NCBI GenBank assembly: GCA_965657965.1
Contig: CBFHQM010000007.1
Span: 23,154 to 87,153 of the forward strand
Source of the DNA: UBA8752 sp965657965
GTDB lineage: Bacteria; Bacteroidota; Bacteroidia; Flavobacteriales_D; Sanyastnellaceae
Direction: 5' to 3'
DNA length: 64,000 bases
Part shown: one piece after another, positions 51,918-60,778 of the stretch
Position numbering within the stretch: position 1 is the first letter of the stretch
Layout of the letters: each line of letters starts with the position of its first letter
Made by a program: the position numbers and the translations under genes
The notes under the pieces: model-generated
The model's database searches: none
Told to the model about the DNA's origin: nothing
What the model saw: the letters and a program-made list of their open reading frames with translations, nothing else

Positions 51918-52858
51918 ATCCGCTCGTCCTTTTGGCCGGGTTAACCGTGTTGGTCGGCTGCGAGAAATGGGCAGACGGAGTGGTCAATGAGATTGAATTC
52001 CCTGAGCACCAGTCAACAACTGCAGCCAGCTGCATCCTGACTACAGGGGACTCTACAGCCATTTTATCGGTGACCAATACAGCCAGTCTATTGAGTGTCT
52101 CTCCCGTCGACATGCCCGATGGCGTGAGTGCGACAATCGAGCACAATGGAGTTGTTGTTTTGTCTTGGGGAACAGAGGATGTCGGCCTGATTACAGATAA
52201 CGGTGGATTTACATCTGCTCAGGATGTATTATTTCTGGCACTGGATGCGCCTTTGAGTTTGCCCGTTGGCGATCTTGAGTTGAAGGTCAACATCCCGGGT
52301 GAAGAGCCGCTAACTGCGAGCGCGACTCAACCGGGAATTCCAGAAGTCGCTTCTGAATTTGTTTTGGGGGCGGACACCCTGACAGAGCTCTGGGGTGAGA
52401 AGATTACAGACGAACTGCACTTGACCTTGATCAACCGTGGCGGCGTTCGAGACGCATTCAGCTTGCAACTAGAAGAAGGATATGTAGCCGGAAATGACAC
52501 GGTTTGGTACCCAGTGTATGCCAACAACGAAGGTTTCGAAGATCCTCGGTTGGATTTCGTTTCCTCTTGTGCATGCTGGATGGTCGACGACCAGAATGTG
52601 GACGGGCAAGTGTTGGATGACTTGGTTTTGACCCGCATTCGCTGGGATGAGGGGTATGGTTACTACGAAACGCCTTCTGTTCTTCGTTTGATGGTGGATC
52701 AACTCTCGCCTTCTCTCGCGGACTTCTATCAATCAGTGGAGACCCACCAGTCGGCAGAAGACAACCCATTCGCAAATCCTTCCGGCATATACAGCAATAC
52801 GAGCACCGGATATGGTCATTTTGGGTTGGCCGCGCGCAGAACGGTCTTGATTCAATAA
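51899..52858 (+). CDS. DUF4249 lipoprotein, partner of the TonB receptor
   Basis: A 319-residue lipoprotein: LVLLAGLTVLVGCEKW (lipobox VGC, Cys near residue 21), a beta-rich body (VSVTNTAS-like repeats, LSLPVGDLELKVNIPGEE), a segment with Cys-x-Cys (SSCACWMVDDQNVDG), and the diagnostic C-terminus YSNTSTGYGHFGLAARRTVLI, which matches the 'GYGYFGL....V' tail of DUF4249. It probably caps the receptor and captures ligand outside the outer membrane. It overlaps the receptor gene by 19 nt, so the two are cotranslated. Confidence 0.88.
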   Translation: MAIRILNPLVLLAGLTVLVGCEKWADGVVNEIEFPEHQSTTAASCILTTGDSTAILSVTNTASLLSVSPVDMPDGVSATIEHNGVVVLSWGTEDVGLITDNGGFTSAQDVLFLALDAPLSLPVGDLELKVNIPGEEPLTASATQPGIPEVASEFVLGADTLTELWGEKITDELHLTLINRGGVRDAFSLQLEEGYVAGNDTVWYPVYANNEGFEDPRLDFVSSCACWMVDDQNVDGQVLDDLVLTRIRWDEGYGYYETPSVLRLMVDQLSPSLADFYQSVETHQSAEDNPFANPSGIYSNTSTGYGHFGLAARRTVLIQ

Positions 52859-52985
52859 AAAGACCGCTGGAGGGTTGTCCTTTTTGGTCGAATTTGGTCC
52901 TCCTGAATGAATGGTGTTGAATCGTCAGCGCGAAGAAGCACGTTGACGGGATGACGCTACGTCTTAATCACCCCAAGCCCATCAA

Positions 52986-54020
52986 ATGAAACAATACGCA
53001 CTTGCCGCTTTTACTGCCCTCACACTGTGCGCCCAGGCTCAGGTACCCACCAGCATTGAAGCGGTTGAATACGACCCCTCAGGAGGACGCTGGTTTGTGA
53101 GCAATGGGTCTTCCCTTTTGGTGACCTCTGATCAGGGGGATTCTTGGGAGGCTTTCGGCAATGCACAAGCCACCCACGGAATGGAGGTCATGAATGGGAG
53201 CTTGTTTGCCATTGGGAACGATGTCATTCGTGCATACGATTTAGAGACAGGCGCTTTGCAAAGCAGTTTGGTCATTCCAGGTGTTGGATTCTTGAATGGA
53301 ATGGGCAACAATGGAGATGGACTCTTGGTTGTGAGCGACTTTGGAACGGGCAAAATCTACAGCATCGATGCATCGGATCCAGAAAACATGACCGAATCTG
53401 TCTTGGTCAATAACATTGGCGAGATTCCCAATGGCGTAGTGGTGGATACAGAAAACAACCGTGCCATCGTTGTGTGTTGGGGAGGAAACGCCGACATCTT
53501 GGCCATTGACCTGGATAGTGGAGAGGTCACAACGTTGGTCAATGGTTCGGGCCTATCCAACTTGGACGGCATCGACGACGATGGAAATGGAGCTTTCTAC
53601 GTGAGCTCATGGAGTCCAACGCGGATCACACGCTACACCAACAACTTTAGCGATTCTGAGACTGTGGTCACAGGGTCAGGACTCTCCAGCCCAGCAGACA
53701 TCAGCTACGCGCAGGACTTGGACATCTTGGGTGTCGCCAATTCAGGAAGCGATGTCGTGACGTGGCATGAGTTTACCGATGTATCCGCTGTTGTTTCAGG
53801 AACTCCAACAGAAAACGTGATCGAGCGCCGTGGACAGTGGCTGTGCATGGACTTGTTGGAGGGCGCCAATGTGCAGTGGGAAATTTTCGACGCCACTGGG
53901 CGCTTGGTCTTCACAGAGAAAAAGCCGGTTCCTTCCGGTGCTTCTCGTTGGTCAGTGGATCTTCCACCTGCAGGATTGATTGTGGTCTCTGCCCCGCAGT
54001 GGACGAAGGTGGTTCGATAA
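52986..54020 (+). CDS. T9SS-exported beta-propeller (SMP-30/NHL-like) protein
   Basis: A 344-residue exported protein: signal peptide (LAAFTALTLCAQAQ), a propeller of roughly six blades with recurring GLLVVSDFGTGKIYSID, IPNGVVVDTENNRAIVVCW, NLDGIDDDGNGAFYVSSWSPTRITRY and LSSPADISY segments, typical of SMP-30/gluconolactonase-like or NHL folds. A C-terminal tail (WEIFDATGRLVFTEKKPVPSG, DLPPAGLIVVSAPQW) resembles a compact T9SS sorting domain. No metal or catalytic residues could be fixed, so it may bind rather than cleave. Placed after the TonB/DUF4249 pair with a 127-nt gap and convergent with the DUF2490 gene. Confidence 0.78.
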   Translation: MKQYALAAFTALTLCAQAQVPTSIEAVEYDPSGGRWFVSNGSSLLVTSDQGDSWEAFGNAQATHGMEVMNGSLFAIGNDVIRAYDLETGALQSSLVIPGVGFLNGMGNNGDGLLVVSDFGTGKIYSIDASDPENMTESVLVNNIGEIPNGVVVDTENNRAIVVCWGGNADILAIDLDSGEVTTLVNGSGLSNLDGIDDDGNGAFYVSSWSPTRITRYTNNFSDSETVVTGSGLSSPADISYAQDLDILGVANSGSDVVTWHEFTDVSAVVSGTPTENVIERRGQWLCMDLLEGANVQWEIFDATGRLVFTEKKPVPSGASRWSVDLPPAGLIVVSAPQWTKVVR

Positions 54021-54022
54021 TT

Positions 54023-54811
54023 TTAGTCTCGCTTCCCGCCTGTCTTCATTCGATACCGATAGCCGATGATGATGGCCCATTCGTTGTCGCCGTACAGACG
54101 GAAATCATCCAGTGTCGCCCCTACTCCACTTGGCAAGTAGCGACCGCGCCATTCACGTTGCAGAATAACCTTGAGCTTCTGGCGCTTTCCCGGTTGGAAA
54201 TCAGTGCCTAAGCGCACACGCCAAGCCCCGTCCGTGGGCCACCCTTCGGGCGTTTCCGGAACGATTCGTTCAACAGATGCAGCGGGGTCAAATTTCCATT
54301 TCTTGATGTTGTAAGCCGCAGAAAACTTGGCGCGCCATGTCTTCTTGATTGGGGATGCAGCAATGTCGGCACCCCCTTTTAGCCACAGGGCATTTCTTCT
54401 TTGGTAGCGCACTCGACCAGAGAATGACCATCTCCCCGGCTCCACTTGGGCCTCGTACTCTCCATGCCAGCGGAAAAAACGATCCCAACCCTGGCTCGCT
54501 CCTTGATTGTCGAAGCGCGACAAGATTCTTGCGCCGAGACCAAAAGTGTGCGCCTTGGCAAAGCGACTGCCTCTGGGCGTCCAAGAAAGGCCCAACTGAT
54601 GAAAATGCCGATCTAGGCTCGCTCCATTGTCTTTAACGCGCCATTGTTCTTGCAAGGCGATTTTGAAGCCGGGTGCGGGCTTCCAGTCAAGCGATAGACT
54701 GCCCCATCCTTGCCAGTCTAAGGTGTCTGGCGTTTCGGGCTGGAGAGGGCCTTGACCTTGCGCGCTCAAGGTCAAAAAACAGGCCCACAGGAGAAATGAA
54801 ATCCGACTCAA
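54023..54811 (-). CDS. DUF2490-like outer-membrane beta-barrel protein
   Basis: A 262-residue protein with signal peptide (FLLWACFLTLSAQGQ) and alternating amphipathic strands with aromatic girdles (WGSLSLDWKPAPGFKIALQEQWR, GRWSFSGRVRYQRRN), ending DNEWAIIIGYRYRMKTGGK. The pattern matches the DUF2490 family of outer-membrane barrels. Its ATG overlaps the DUF4956 stop (ATGA), making it the last gene of the polyphosphate-polymerase-type operon. Role inferred only from context: an outer-membrane element of the same process. Confidence 0.75.
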   Translation of the reverse strand: MSRISFLLWACFLTLSAQGQGPLQPETPDTLDWQGWGSLSLDWKPAPGFKIALQEQWRVKDNGASLDRHFHQLGLSWTPRGSRFAKAHTFGLGARILSRFDNQGASQGWDRFFRWHGEYEAQVEPGRWSFSGRVRYQRRNALWLKGGADIAASPIKKTWRAKFSAAYNIKKWKFDPAASVERIVPETPEGWPTDGAWRVRLGTDFQPGKRQKLKVILQREWRGRYLPSGVGATLDDFRLYGDNEWAIIIGYRYRMKTGGKRD

Positions 54812-55407
54812 AGCCCGTCCGATGGGTCGAGGTGATCACTTGCGTCATCGCCTTTGTAAGACACTTTGATGACGGCTGTCTCCCTCAAGAGATCCACTGT
54901 CCCGATTTCGATTCGCTCTACGTCTTCGCCAATGCGTTGCGCCAAGTCAGCTCGAAGTTCTTCTCGTCGTCCTTCTTGCAACAACTCAATGCGGTCGTAA
55001 ACCACCTTCTTGGTGACCAAGTGCTCCACGAACAAGAGTCGCTCCAAAACAAAAGCAAGCGCCCAAAGAGCGAGGTTGCCAAGAGCCACGCTCAACACCG
55101 GCATTGAAATCGGGGCCAAGGCGTTCATAACGGCAAGCGCGATCACCAAAAAGAGATAGGTCATCTCCCGAATCGGGACGGGATTGGTGCGGTATCGAAT
55201 GATCCCGAAGATGGCGAACAGGCCTAAGGCAAAGGCCAAGTCTAACTCGACCCCGATGAGCATGCGGCACAGCAGGAAGATGGAGGCAGACACCATCATG
55301 AAGGTGAACACGTAGTCCCTTCGCTTGGCTTTAGACTGATAGATCGCGCGAACGATGATCCAACAGGACAATATGTTGGCTGCGAAATGCAGGGCAATTT
55401 CGGTCAT
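54808..55407 (-). CDS. DUF4956 membrane protein, partner of the VTC-type polymerase
   Basis: A 199-residue inner-membrane protein with four to five transmembrane helices (HFAANILSCWIIVRAIYQ, FTFMMVSASIFLLCRM, LDLAFALGLFAIFGIIRYRT, MTYLFLVIALAVMNALAP). The conserved cytosolic signature FGIIRYRTNPVPIREMTYLF is diagnostic of DUF4956. The soluble C-terminus is helical and charged. DUF4956 genes typically adjoin VTC-domain polymerase genes; here the ATG overlaps the VTC stop by 4 nt. It is probably the membrane partner of that enzyme. ATG 55407 is preferred over an upstream start that lies inside the VTC gene. Confidence 0.87.
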   Translation of the reverse strand: MTEIALHFAANILSCWIIVRAIYQSKAKRRDYVFTFMMVSASIFLLCRMLIGVELDLAFALGLFAIFGIIRYRTNPVPIREMTYLFLVIALAVMNALAPISMPVLSVALGNLALWALAFVLERLLFVEHLVTKKVVYDRIELLQEGRREELRADLAQRIGEDVERIEIGTVDLLRETAVIKVSYKGDDASDHLDPSDGL

Positions 55408-56219
55408 GGTCTCGATTGGGCTTGCAGGTCCTTGGCCCAAGAGCATGCCTCTTGGAGCCTTCGATGAGTGGCAAGGTAAGTGCGGCCGGCGATGCGATCA
55501 TCACAACTGAGCCTTGCTACTGTGTATTTACTGACGCTGGTTTCTCGGGCGATCAACCCTCTTCTCTCGGTTTTGCTTCGAAACCACTGTTGTGCAGGAC
55601 CGTATCGGTCGGGTCGAGGCTGCTTGATTTCCACAACCGCAAGGCCTTGCATGAGGGCGCTTGGGGGCTGTGCCATCAGATTGGACGACAAGCTTCGGTC
55701 AAGGGTGATTCTCTCGGACTTCTTAAAATCTACCAAAGTGAGGCGTTGAAAGGCGCCTTCAAGTCGGGGCTCTAACATTTCTGGTTTGGCCACAAAGGCA
55801 CTCAAGAAATCCAACTCGTTTTGGGCAAAAGAAAGCCCTGCCCCTTCTGACCTGAGGATGCGTTGCTTGACCGTCTTCCCTCCTGGAAACCGCTGTTTGA
55901 CTTCAAGAAAAGCCAAGCCGTTGGTGCCGTAGTTGCGGCTCCTGATTTTCATGCGCCGGGCCTTGCCTCTCAAGTGGTCCGTCAAGAATTGATCGTCGGG
56001 AAACTCGTAATAGACATTTTGATAGCGGCAGTCCCACTGGCCCGCCACTTCCAAAATGTGCATGTCTTGCGACAAAGCGAGAATCAATTCGGACAGCCAG
56101 GACTCCGGGATGACATACTTTGAGTCAAACCTCCGCATCAATTGGACGGCGTTTAAATCGCCAAGCGAGGTCCGAGGCAGGGCGATCTGTGCTTGTCGAA
56201 TTTGCGCGGTAAGGTCCAT
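55404..56219 (-). CDS. VTC-domain polyphosphate polymerase-like protein
   Basis: A 271-residue protein of the CYTH-like VTC superfamily. The tunnel-fold residues that bind triphosphate are visible: FDSKYVIPE (Lys), RMKIRSRNYGTN (Arg-rich strand), LAFLEVKQRFPGGKTVKQR (Glu-x-Lys), LVDFKKSERITLDRSL and VVEIKQPR (second Glu-x-Lys). Eukaryotic VTC4 makes polyphosphate from ATP; bacterial members are usually annotated polyphosphate polymerase domain proteins, and the activity is little tested. First gene of a three-gene operon coupled by 4-nt overlaps to DUF4956 and DUF2490. Confidence 0.88.
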   Translation of the reverse strand: MDLTAQIRQAQIALPRTSLGDLNAVQLMRRFDSKYVIPESWLSELILALSQDMHILEVAGQWDCRYQNVYYEFPDDQFLTDHLRGKARRMKIRSRNYGTNGLAFLEVKQRFPGGKTVKQRILRSEGAGLSFAQNELDFLSAFVAKPEMLEPRLEGAFQRLTLVDFKKSERITLDRSLSSNLMAQPPSALMQGLAVVEIKQPRPDRYGPAQQWFRSKTERRGLIARETSVSKYTVARLSCDDRIAGRTYLATHRRLQEACSWAKDLQAQSRP

Positions 56220-56282
56220 AGGGGATGCAAAGAACGACTTGAGGCGAAAAAGGTTGAACGTTGCAGAAAAAAAAAGTGGCGG

Positions 56283-57821
56283 TTATTCCGCAACTATGGG
56301 CCCTCCACCCTTCTCTGTTTCCAAGCGGTACTTTTTGTGCTGCGCGACATGGAGCTGATTCAACGCGAAGTCTCGAAGTGCGAGAGCTTCGTCCTTTTTG
56401 AGATAGGTAAAAGCCTTGGGTCCTGCAGCCGTGTGAAAGGTCAAGTGCCCCACCCCTCGGCGCTCCAACAACAAATGCCGGCGCCATTGTATGCCCTGAA
56501 GCTGACTCATTTTAATCAAATGGCGCTTCTGCCAAAACCAGCCCTTGTGAATGACCACAGTGTCTTTGTGCACCCGGAGCTTTAAGCTTCGGTAACGTCG
56601 ACTGGATGTGTACCCAGTAAAGCACAGCCACAGCACAATGGCGACCCCCGTGGCGAGATTCGACCGAGCACCGAGCAACAGAAGGCTCGGGACCCATGAA
56701 GCGAGCCAAATGAGCCAGCGCAATCGCCGCACAGGTCGAAGCTGAAAATGAGGCGGCTCGGCCAAGTCTGAATACAGGATTTGCTCCACAACTTTCCTGT
56801 TCTTCGACCCCATCGCAGGCACAAAAACCCGCATGGCGGCGCCGGGTTGATCGCTGGCCTGAGCTTGACGAATTTGAAGTGTTTCAAAACCCATTAATCG
56901 GCTGGCCCATCGGCTTTGCCAAGTGGTCAAATGAATTTTTGAAAAAGGCACTTGAAAGACATTTCTGCGCAACAGTCCCATCTCAATTTGAACGCCTTCT
57001 TTTCCGAGAGCACTTCGAAACCGAAAGTATTTGAAGAGGGTGACCGCAAGAGAGATGAATACGCCAGAGAGCAAGAACAGCAGAAGACCGGGGACGAAAA
57101 GGAGCACCGATAGTGCGCTTAAGACGAGGAGCGCAGCTGGCGGAATTGTGTCCAATGCGGTCCGGATGACTTCTTCAAGAGGATTGCCGACAGAAGCAAA
57201 TAGGGCCAAGCCAACAAACGCATTGCGCAAGTGATTTTGGGTGAGTCCGACTTTGAAGAGTTGACTCGCGTTGAGGTCGACCAAGGGCTGGCCAGCATAG
57301 CCCGTGTTTGAGGCCGATTGCTCGGCTTCCTCTTCCTCTTCCGCATGACTTGGGTCAGCATTGAACCGGCCAGCCAACAAACCTTGCAGGGCGCTGGCTT
57401 CGGCTTTGCTGACTGCGACGAGTTGCAATTCATTCCCCGACGAGCCAGCAGTGTCCACGCGCAACCCCGTGAGTCCAAACACCTGCTGAATCGGCCCCTG
57501 AAAAAGATGAATGGCTTGAATCTTTTCCAAGGGGATTTGCAGGCGCTCCCTTTGAAATACCCCTTTCGTAACCACAAGGGCCGCGTCTTCTAGCCGGTAT
57601 TGAAAACGCCAATAATGGGCCACAGCTCCCGCCAGGGCCAACGCCACCAATGTGCCTACTCCGAGGGCGACCCAAACCAAGGCGCTGCGGTCCAACTTGG
57701 CCGAAAAGACAAAGGGAATCAGCGCTGGCCAAGCTGCACGACTCAAGTTCACCATGAACTGAACGGCAAGAATGGCCATGCCCAATGGGTGCTGTCTCCG
57801 AGGATCAGAGAAGTCCATCAT
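56283..57821 (-). CDS. Bacterial PH-domain membrane protein, large (YdbT-like)
   Basis: A 512-residue membrane protein with about six transmembrane helices and three bPH2 (DUF304) cytosolic modules. These are recognised by repeated 'R.GL...V..V....IQ......PL....G...L.V.TAG' patterns, for example GVFQRERLQIPLEKIQAIHLFQGPIQQVFGLTGLRVDTAGSSG and RRNVFQVPFSKIHLTTWQ (only motif residues quoted). It pairs with the smaller PH protein immediately upstream, whose stop overlaps this ATG (ATGA). Homologous YdbS/YdbT pairs in Bacillus affect resistance to antimicrobials, and the mechanism is unknown. Confidence 0.87.
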   Translation of the reverse strand: MMDFSDPRRQHPLGMAILAVQFMVNLSRAAWPALIPFVFSAKLDRSALVWVALGVGTLVALALAGAVAHYWRFQYRLEDAALVVTKGVFQRERLQIPLEKIQAIHLFQGPIQQVFGLTGLRVDTAGSSGNELQLVAVSKAEASALQGLLAGRFNADPSHAEEEEEAEQSASNTGYAGQPLVDLNASQLFKVGLTQNHLRNAFVGLALFASVGNPLEEVIRTALDTIPPAALLVLSALSVLLFVPGLLLFLLSGVFISLAVTLFKYFRFRSALGKEGVQIEMGLLRRNVFQVPFSKIHLTTWQSRWASRLMGFETLQIRQAQASDQPGAAMRVFVPAMGSKNRKVVEQILYSDLAEPPHFQLRPVRRLRWLIWLASWVPSLLLLGARSNLATGVAIVLWLCFTGYTSSRRYRSLKLRVHKDTVVIHKGWFWQKRHLIKMSQLQGIQWRRHLLLERRGVGHLTFHTAAGPKAFTYLKKDEALALRDFALNQLHVAQHKKYRLETEKGGGPIVAE

Positions 57822-58345
57822 GCCTTGCCCGCGCGGGCTTCAATGATGGCACGTAATTCTTGGGCTCGGTCTTCTTGAATGCCGGCGATGCGCAGATTGC
57901 CGCTCCCTCCTGCCGTGAAGAGCTTGATGTGGTTAATGCCAAGCCATCTGGAGACAGGACCTTGACTCAACTCAGAATGCTGAATCATCACATAAGGAAT
58001 CGTGGTTGTGTTGCGGACCATCCATCCGGTTTGGTAGGTAACGTCCCGTTCGCGAATCGCATACCCCCTGCGGGCAAAGCCTTTCCATTCCTCCAAGAAC
58101 CAAATTCCAGCAACCAATGCTTGGAAGCAAAGGGGAATCCACCAAAAGCGAATCGAAGGGTATTCGATCCAGCCCAAAAGAGAAGCCAAGACCGGCGACA
58201 AAATCAAGATCAGCAAGACTCCTTGCGCCATGCCCCAAGACATGAGTCTCATTTTCCGGTAGTTCAGGTCAACGGGGACCAAATCGACAGTGTCGATCTG
58301 CGGCAAATTGTCGCAGTTGACCGGTGAATTGGGTTGGACTTCCAT
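57818..58345 (-). CDS. Bacterial PH-domain membrane protein, small (YdbS-like)
   Basis: A 175-residue protein with two transmembrane helices (LMSWGMAQGVLLILILSPVLASLLG, RFWWIPLCFQALVAGIWFL) followed by one bPH2 domain (YAIRERDVTYQTGWMVRNTTTIPYVMIQHSELSQGPVSRWLGINHIKLFTAGGSG; residues quoted here as separate motifs are RERDV, IQHSEL and TAGGSG). Works presumably with the larger PH protein encoded next, with which it overlaps by 4 nt. A TAAATTCA sequence 4 nt before the ATG is only weakly promoter-like. Confidence 0.86.
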   Translation of the reverse strand: MEVQPNSPVNCDNLPQIDTVDLVPVDLNYRKMRLMSWGMAQGVLLILILSPVLASLLGWIEYPSIRFWWIPLCFQALVAGIWFLEEWKGFARRGYAIRERDVTYQTGWMVRNTTTIPYVMIQHSELSQGPVSRWLGINHIKLFTAGGSGNLRIAGIQEDRAQELRAIIEARAGKA

Positions 58346-58362
58346 GCCCTGAATTTAAGGCG

Positions 58363-60222
58363 TCACTGAATGGCTACCCGCTTCAATTGGGTTGTTTCTC
58401 CAGCGGCAATACTCAAGACGTAGCTTCCGTTAGACACGCCTGAAAAGTTTAAATCCACGCTCCCTTGAAGCGTTTTGTTCGCCGACCAAACCACCCTGCC
58501 TTGGAGATCGCGCAACTTCAAATGCGCCGCTCCTTGAATGCCCGACAGGACGACGCTGCCTTTGGATGGGTTAGGGAAAAGACTCCACGGTTCATCCATT
58601 TCAATCACGCCATTGGGAGAGACGCAAGGAGAGGCCAATGTCCAGCGGTAGAAGTAGTAAAAGAAGGCTTGGGGTTCGTCCGTGGTGTTGGCCGTGATGG
58701 ACATCCTGTCGGCCACAGCAATTGGGAAAGTGCCGCTGGGAACAGCATTGTTTCGGAAAAGACCGTCGTTGGCGCCTTGAATGCCCATGGCGAAATCTTG
58801 CCCGTTCGGTACTTCAATGCCAATGTCAAGTGTATTCCAACCCGAAGTGAGGGGGTAATTCTCTTGAAAAAGCACATTGCCTGTATTGTCTTTGATGTAA
58901 AAAGAGAGGTTGAATGCGGTTTCCGCAAGCACGTCCACGCTCGACAGAATGGTGGGCTCAGAAACCGAAAAGAGCATGTCCCAATTGTCATTGAGGTGGT
59001 ATCCCCCACCCCCCAGTTCACTGGCGCTCAATGGCCCGCCCAAGGCGACTTCGGTGTTGGCTTGGTCATTGTAAAACTCCGACGCCTCATCGGTACACCC
59101 CAAAATGGGCGCGATGCATGAACCGTCTCCAAAGCAGGCTTCGGGGTTGTAGTTCACAGCCGATTCTTGCAAACAGCCTGCAACGTAGCAACAAGAGCCG
59201 TCGTCTATGGTGGCCAAACTCGAGTAGTTCGCTGCGCCGACATCGGTACAACCACAATCGGAGGAGAGAGAATAGCGCCACAAGTCTTGGTGAAACACGT
59301 CGGCAACGCCTTCTAGTCCGCTGGTCAAATAAACGTGACAACCCAAGACAAAACTGCCCGGTGCCCATCGGGCTCCACCTGGATGAGCAGGCATGGTCGC
59401 CCATGAATCTGACTCTGGTGTGTATTCCCAAAACTCCCCCCCATCGAGAGGTCCGTGATCGTCCCCGTCCCCACTTAAAATGTACCCTTTTCCCTCGGCA
59501 GCAAACTGTGTTCCGGCCACCCGCGCTTCACCTGGGAAATCCCCCAGTTGAGTCCAAACATCACTGGCCGGATCATAGACGTGAAAATCCCGATAAATGG
59601 TCAGGCTGTTGTTGGTTGTATTTCCGTGCCCAAACCCAACATAGGCCAGGCCGTCTATGCCAAAGTAGAACGGGTGGTGGCGGTCACCAGCGGTAAAGGG
59701 GGCCCGGGCACTCCACGTATTGGATGCGATGTCATATCCCCACCAATCTCCAAGGTTGCCAGACGAGTTGCTCCCTAACCCAACGAGGACTTGTCCCGCC
59801 GCAAGAACCATGGCCGGGTGGTTTCTTCCTTCCCCGGGAAATTCAGCCATCTCAGTCCAAGCGCCTGACGCCATGTCGAGGTGCCACCAGTCCGTTGGGT
59901 AGCCCGAATCGTTCGAGCCAAACCCAACAAAAGCATCGTCGCCTTCGCAAACGCCGTACCCGTAGCCACGCCCTCCACCAGGAAACGGCGCTTGGGTGTC
60001 CCAGGTGTCTGACGCGGCATCATAGCGGTGGACGTCATCCAAGTTGAGCGCGGCAAAGCCGGCTTGACCCGCTATGACATAGCCATATTGATCATTGGCG
60101 ACTGTAATGGGGTGGTGACGACCGGTCCCCTCGAAAGAGGCCATGGGGGTCCACTCCACTTGGCCGACCATGGAGCCAAAGGTTGAAAAACAAACAAATG
60201 CGAGGAAAAGAAGGGTGCGCAT
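58363..60222 (-). CDS. T9SS-secreted kelch-repeat protein
   Basis: A 619-residue exported protein. Signal peptide (LLFLAFVCFSTFGSMVGQ) then a kelch-type propeller with repeats such as VHRYDAASDTWDTQAPFPGG, WWHLDMASGAWTEMAEFPGE, WWGYDIASNTWSARAPF and FHVYDPASDVWTQLGDFPGE over residues ~25-320. Then there are three Cys motifs (CGCTDVGAANY, AGCLQESAVNYNP, GCTDEASEFYND), a beta domain, and a type A T9SS domain (LFPNPSKGSVVLSG, LRDLQGRVVWSANK, VSNGSYVLSIAAG). Start 60222 (MRTLLFLAF) is chosen because the longer frame would run through the terminator and gene downstream. Probably a surface binding protein. Confidence 0.86.
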   Translation of the reverse strand: MRTLLFLAFVCFSTFGSMVGQVEWTPMASFEGTGRHHPITVANDQYGYVIAGQAGFAALNLDDVHRYDAASDTWDTQAPFPGGGRGYGYGVCEGDDAFVGFGSNDSGYPTDWWHLDMASGAWTEMAEFPGEGRNHPAMVLAAGQVLVGLGSNSSGNLGDWWGYDIASNTWSARAPFTAGDRHHPFYFGIDGLAYVGFGHGNTTNNSLTIYRDFHVYDPASDVWTQLGDFPGEARVAGTQFAAEGKGYILSGDGDDHGPLDGGEFWEYTPESDSWATMPAHPGGARWAPGSFVLGCHVYLTSGLEGVADVFHQDLWRYSLSSDCGCTDVGAANYSSLATIDDGSCCYVAGCLQESAVNYNPEACFGDGSCIAPILGCTDEASEFYNDQANTEVALGGPLSASELGGGGYHLNDNWDMLFSVSEPTILSSVDVLAETAFNLSFYIKDNTGNVLFQENYPLTSGWNTLDIGIEVPNGQDFAMGIQGANDGLFRNNAVPSGTFPIAVADRMSITANTTDEPQAFFYYFYRWTLASPCVSPNGVIEMDEPWSLFPNPSKGSVVLSGIQGAAHLKLRDLQGRVVWSANKTLQGSVDLNFSGVSNGSYVLSIAAGETTQLKRVAIQ

Positions 60223-60282
60223 GTAGGTGGGGTTACTCAGGGAACCTTTGTCTTGTGACATTGGTTCGACGCGCACAAAAAA

Positions 60283-60308
60283 AAAGCCCGGCGACAATGC
60301 CGGGCTTT
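60283..60308 (-). terminator. Rho-independent terminator after lipoprotein gene
   Basis: A perfect 10-bp stem (AAAGCCCGGC / GCCGGGCTTT), 6-base loop, followed on the minus strand by a run of nine T residues including the stem end. A textbook terminator 20 nt past the stop of the gene at 60329. Confidence 0.9.
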
Positions 60309-60328
60309 CCGTTTGAACCTGAATGCAA

Positions 60329-60649
60329 TCAGAGTCCAGTGAATTCGATGTAGATGGAGTCTCCGCAAGAAACTGTGACAGAAGTGTCCAGCGCGGTGCA
60401 GAGGGAAATGAAAGCCAAGTTGAACTCAACGTCCATCGTGCCTGCATCCACTTCTACTGTCTCCGTGCTCAAAATGCCCATATCAGAGGCCACGTCGTCC
60501 CCACCTACGCTGACGTCGGGTGTGCAGAGCGAGTTGTTGAAAATGGTGATGACCGCTTTGTTGCCGTCGTCGCATGTTTCGAGGTCTTCGCTACATCCTG
60601 TAACCAGGACGAGTGCGGCCAAGAGGCCAAGCAGGTTAAATTGCTTCAT
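60329..60649 (-). CDS. Small lipoprotein of unknown function (106 aa)
   Basis: A 106-residue lipoprotein: MKQFNLLGLLAALVLVTGCSED with lipobox VTGC. The mature part has three to four cysteines (ETCDDGNKAVITIFNNSLCTPDVS, LCTALDTSVTVSCGDSIYIEF) and a beta-sandwich look. It is transcribed alone: a TAACTTTA -7-like box (60667-60674) lies 17 nt upstream of the ATG, and a strong terminator follows. No family recognised. Confidence 0.75.
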   Translation of the reverse strand: MKQFNLLGLLAALVLVTGCSEDLETCDDGNKAVITIFNNSLCTPDVSVGGDDVASDMGILSTETVEVDAGTMDVEFNLAFISLCTALDTSVTVSCGDSIYIEFTGL

Positions 60650-60666
60650 TGGGTTTTGGTTTTGGG

Positions 60667-60674
60667 TAAAGTTA
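60667..60674 (-). promoter_or_regulatory. -7 box of the small lipoprotein gene
   Basis: TAACTTTA on the minus strand, one mismatch to TAnnTTTG, 17 nt before ATG 60649. Confidence 0.45.
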
Positions 60675-60778
60675 CGCGTTGCTATAAGGTCGCTTTTGAG
60701 TGTCAAAGCGTTGCTTGCCAATCTAAAAAATTGGAAGCGCTGTTTTTATGAAGCAAATTGGGTCCCAAACCGAACCCC

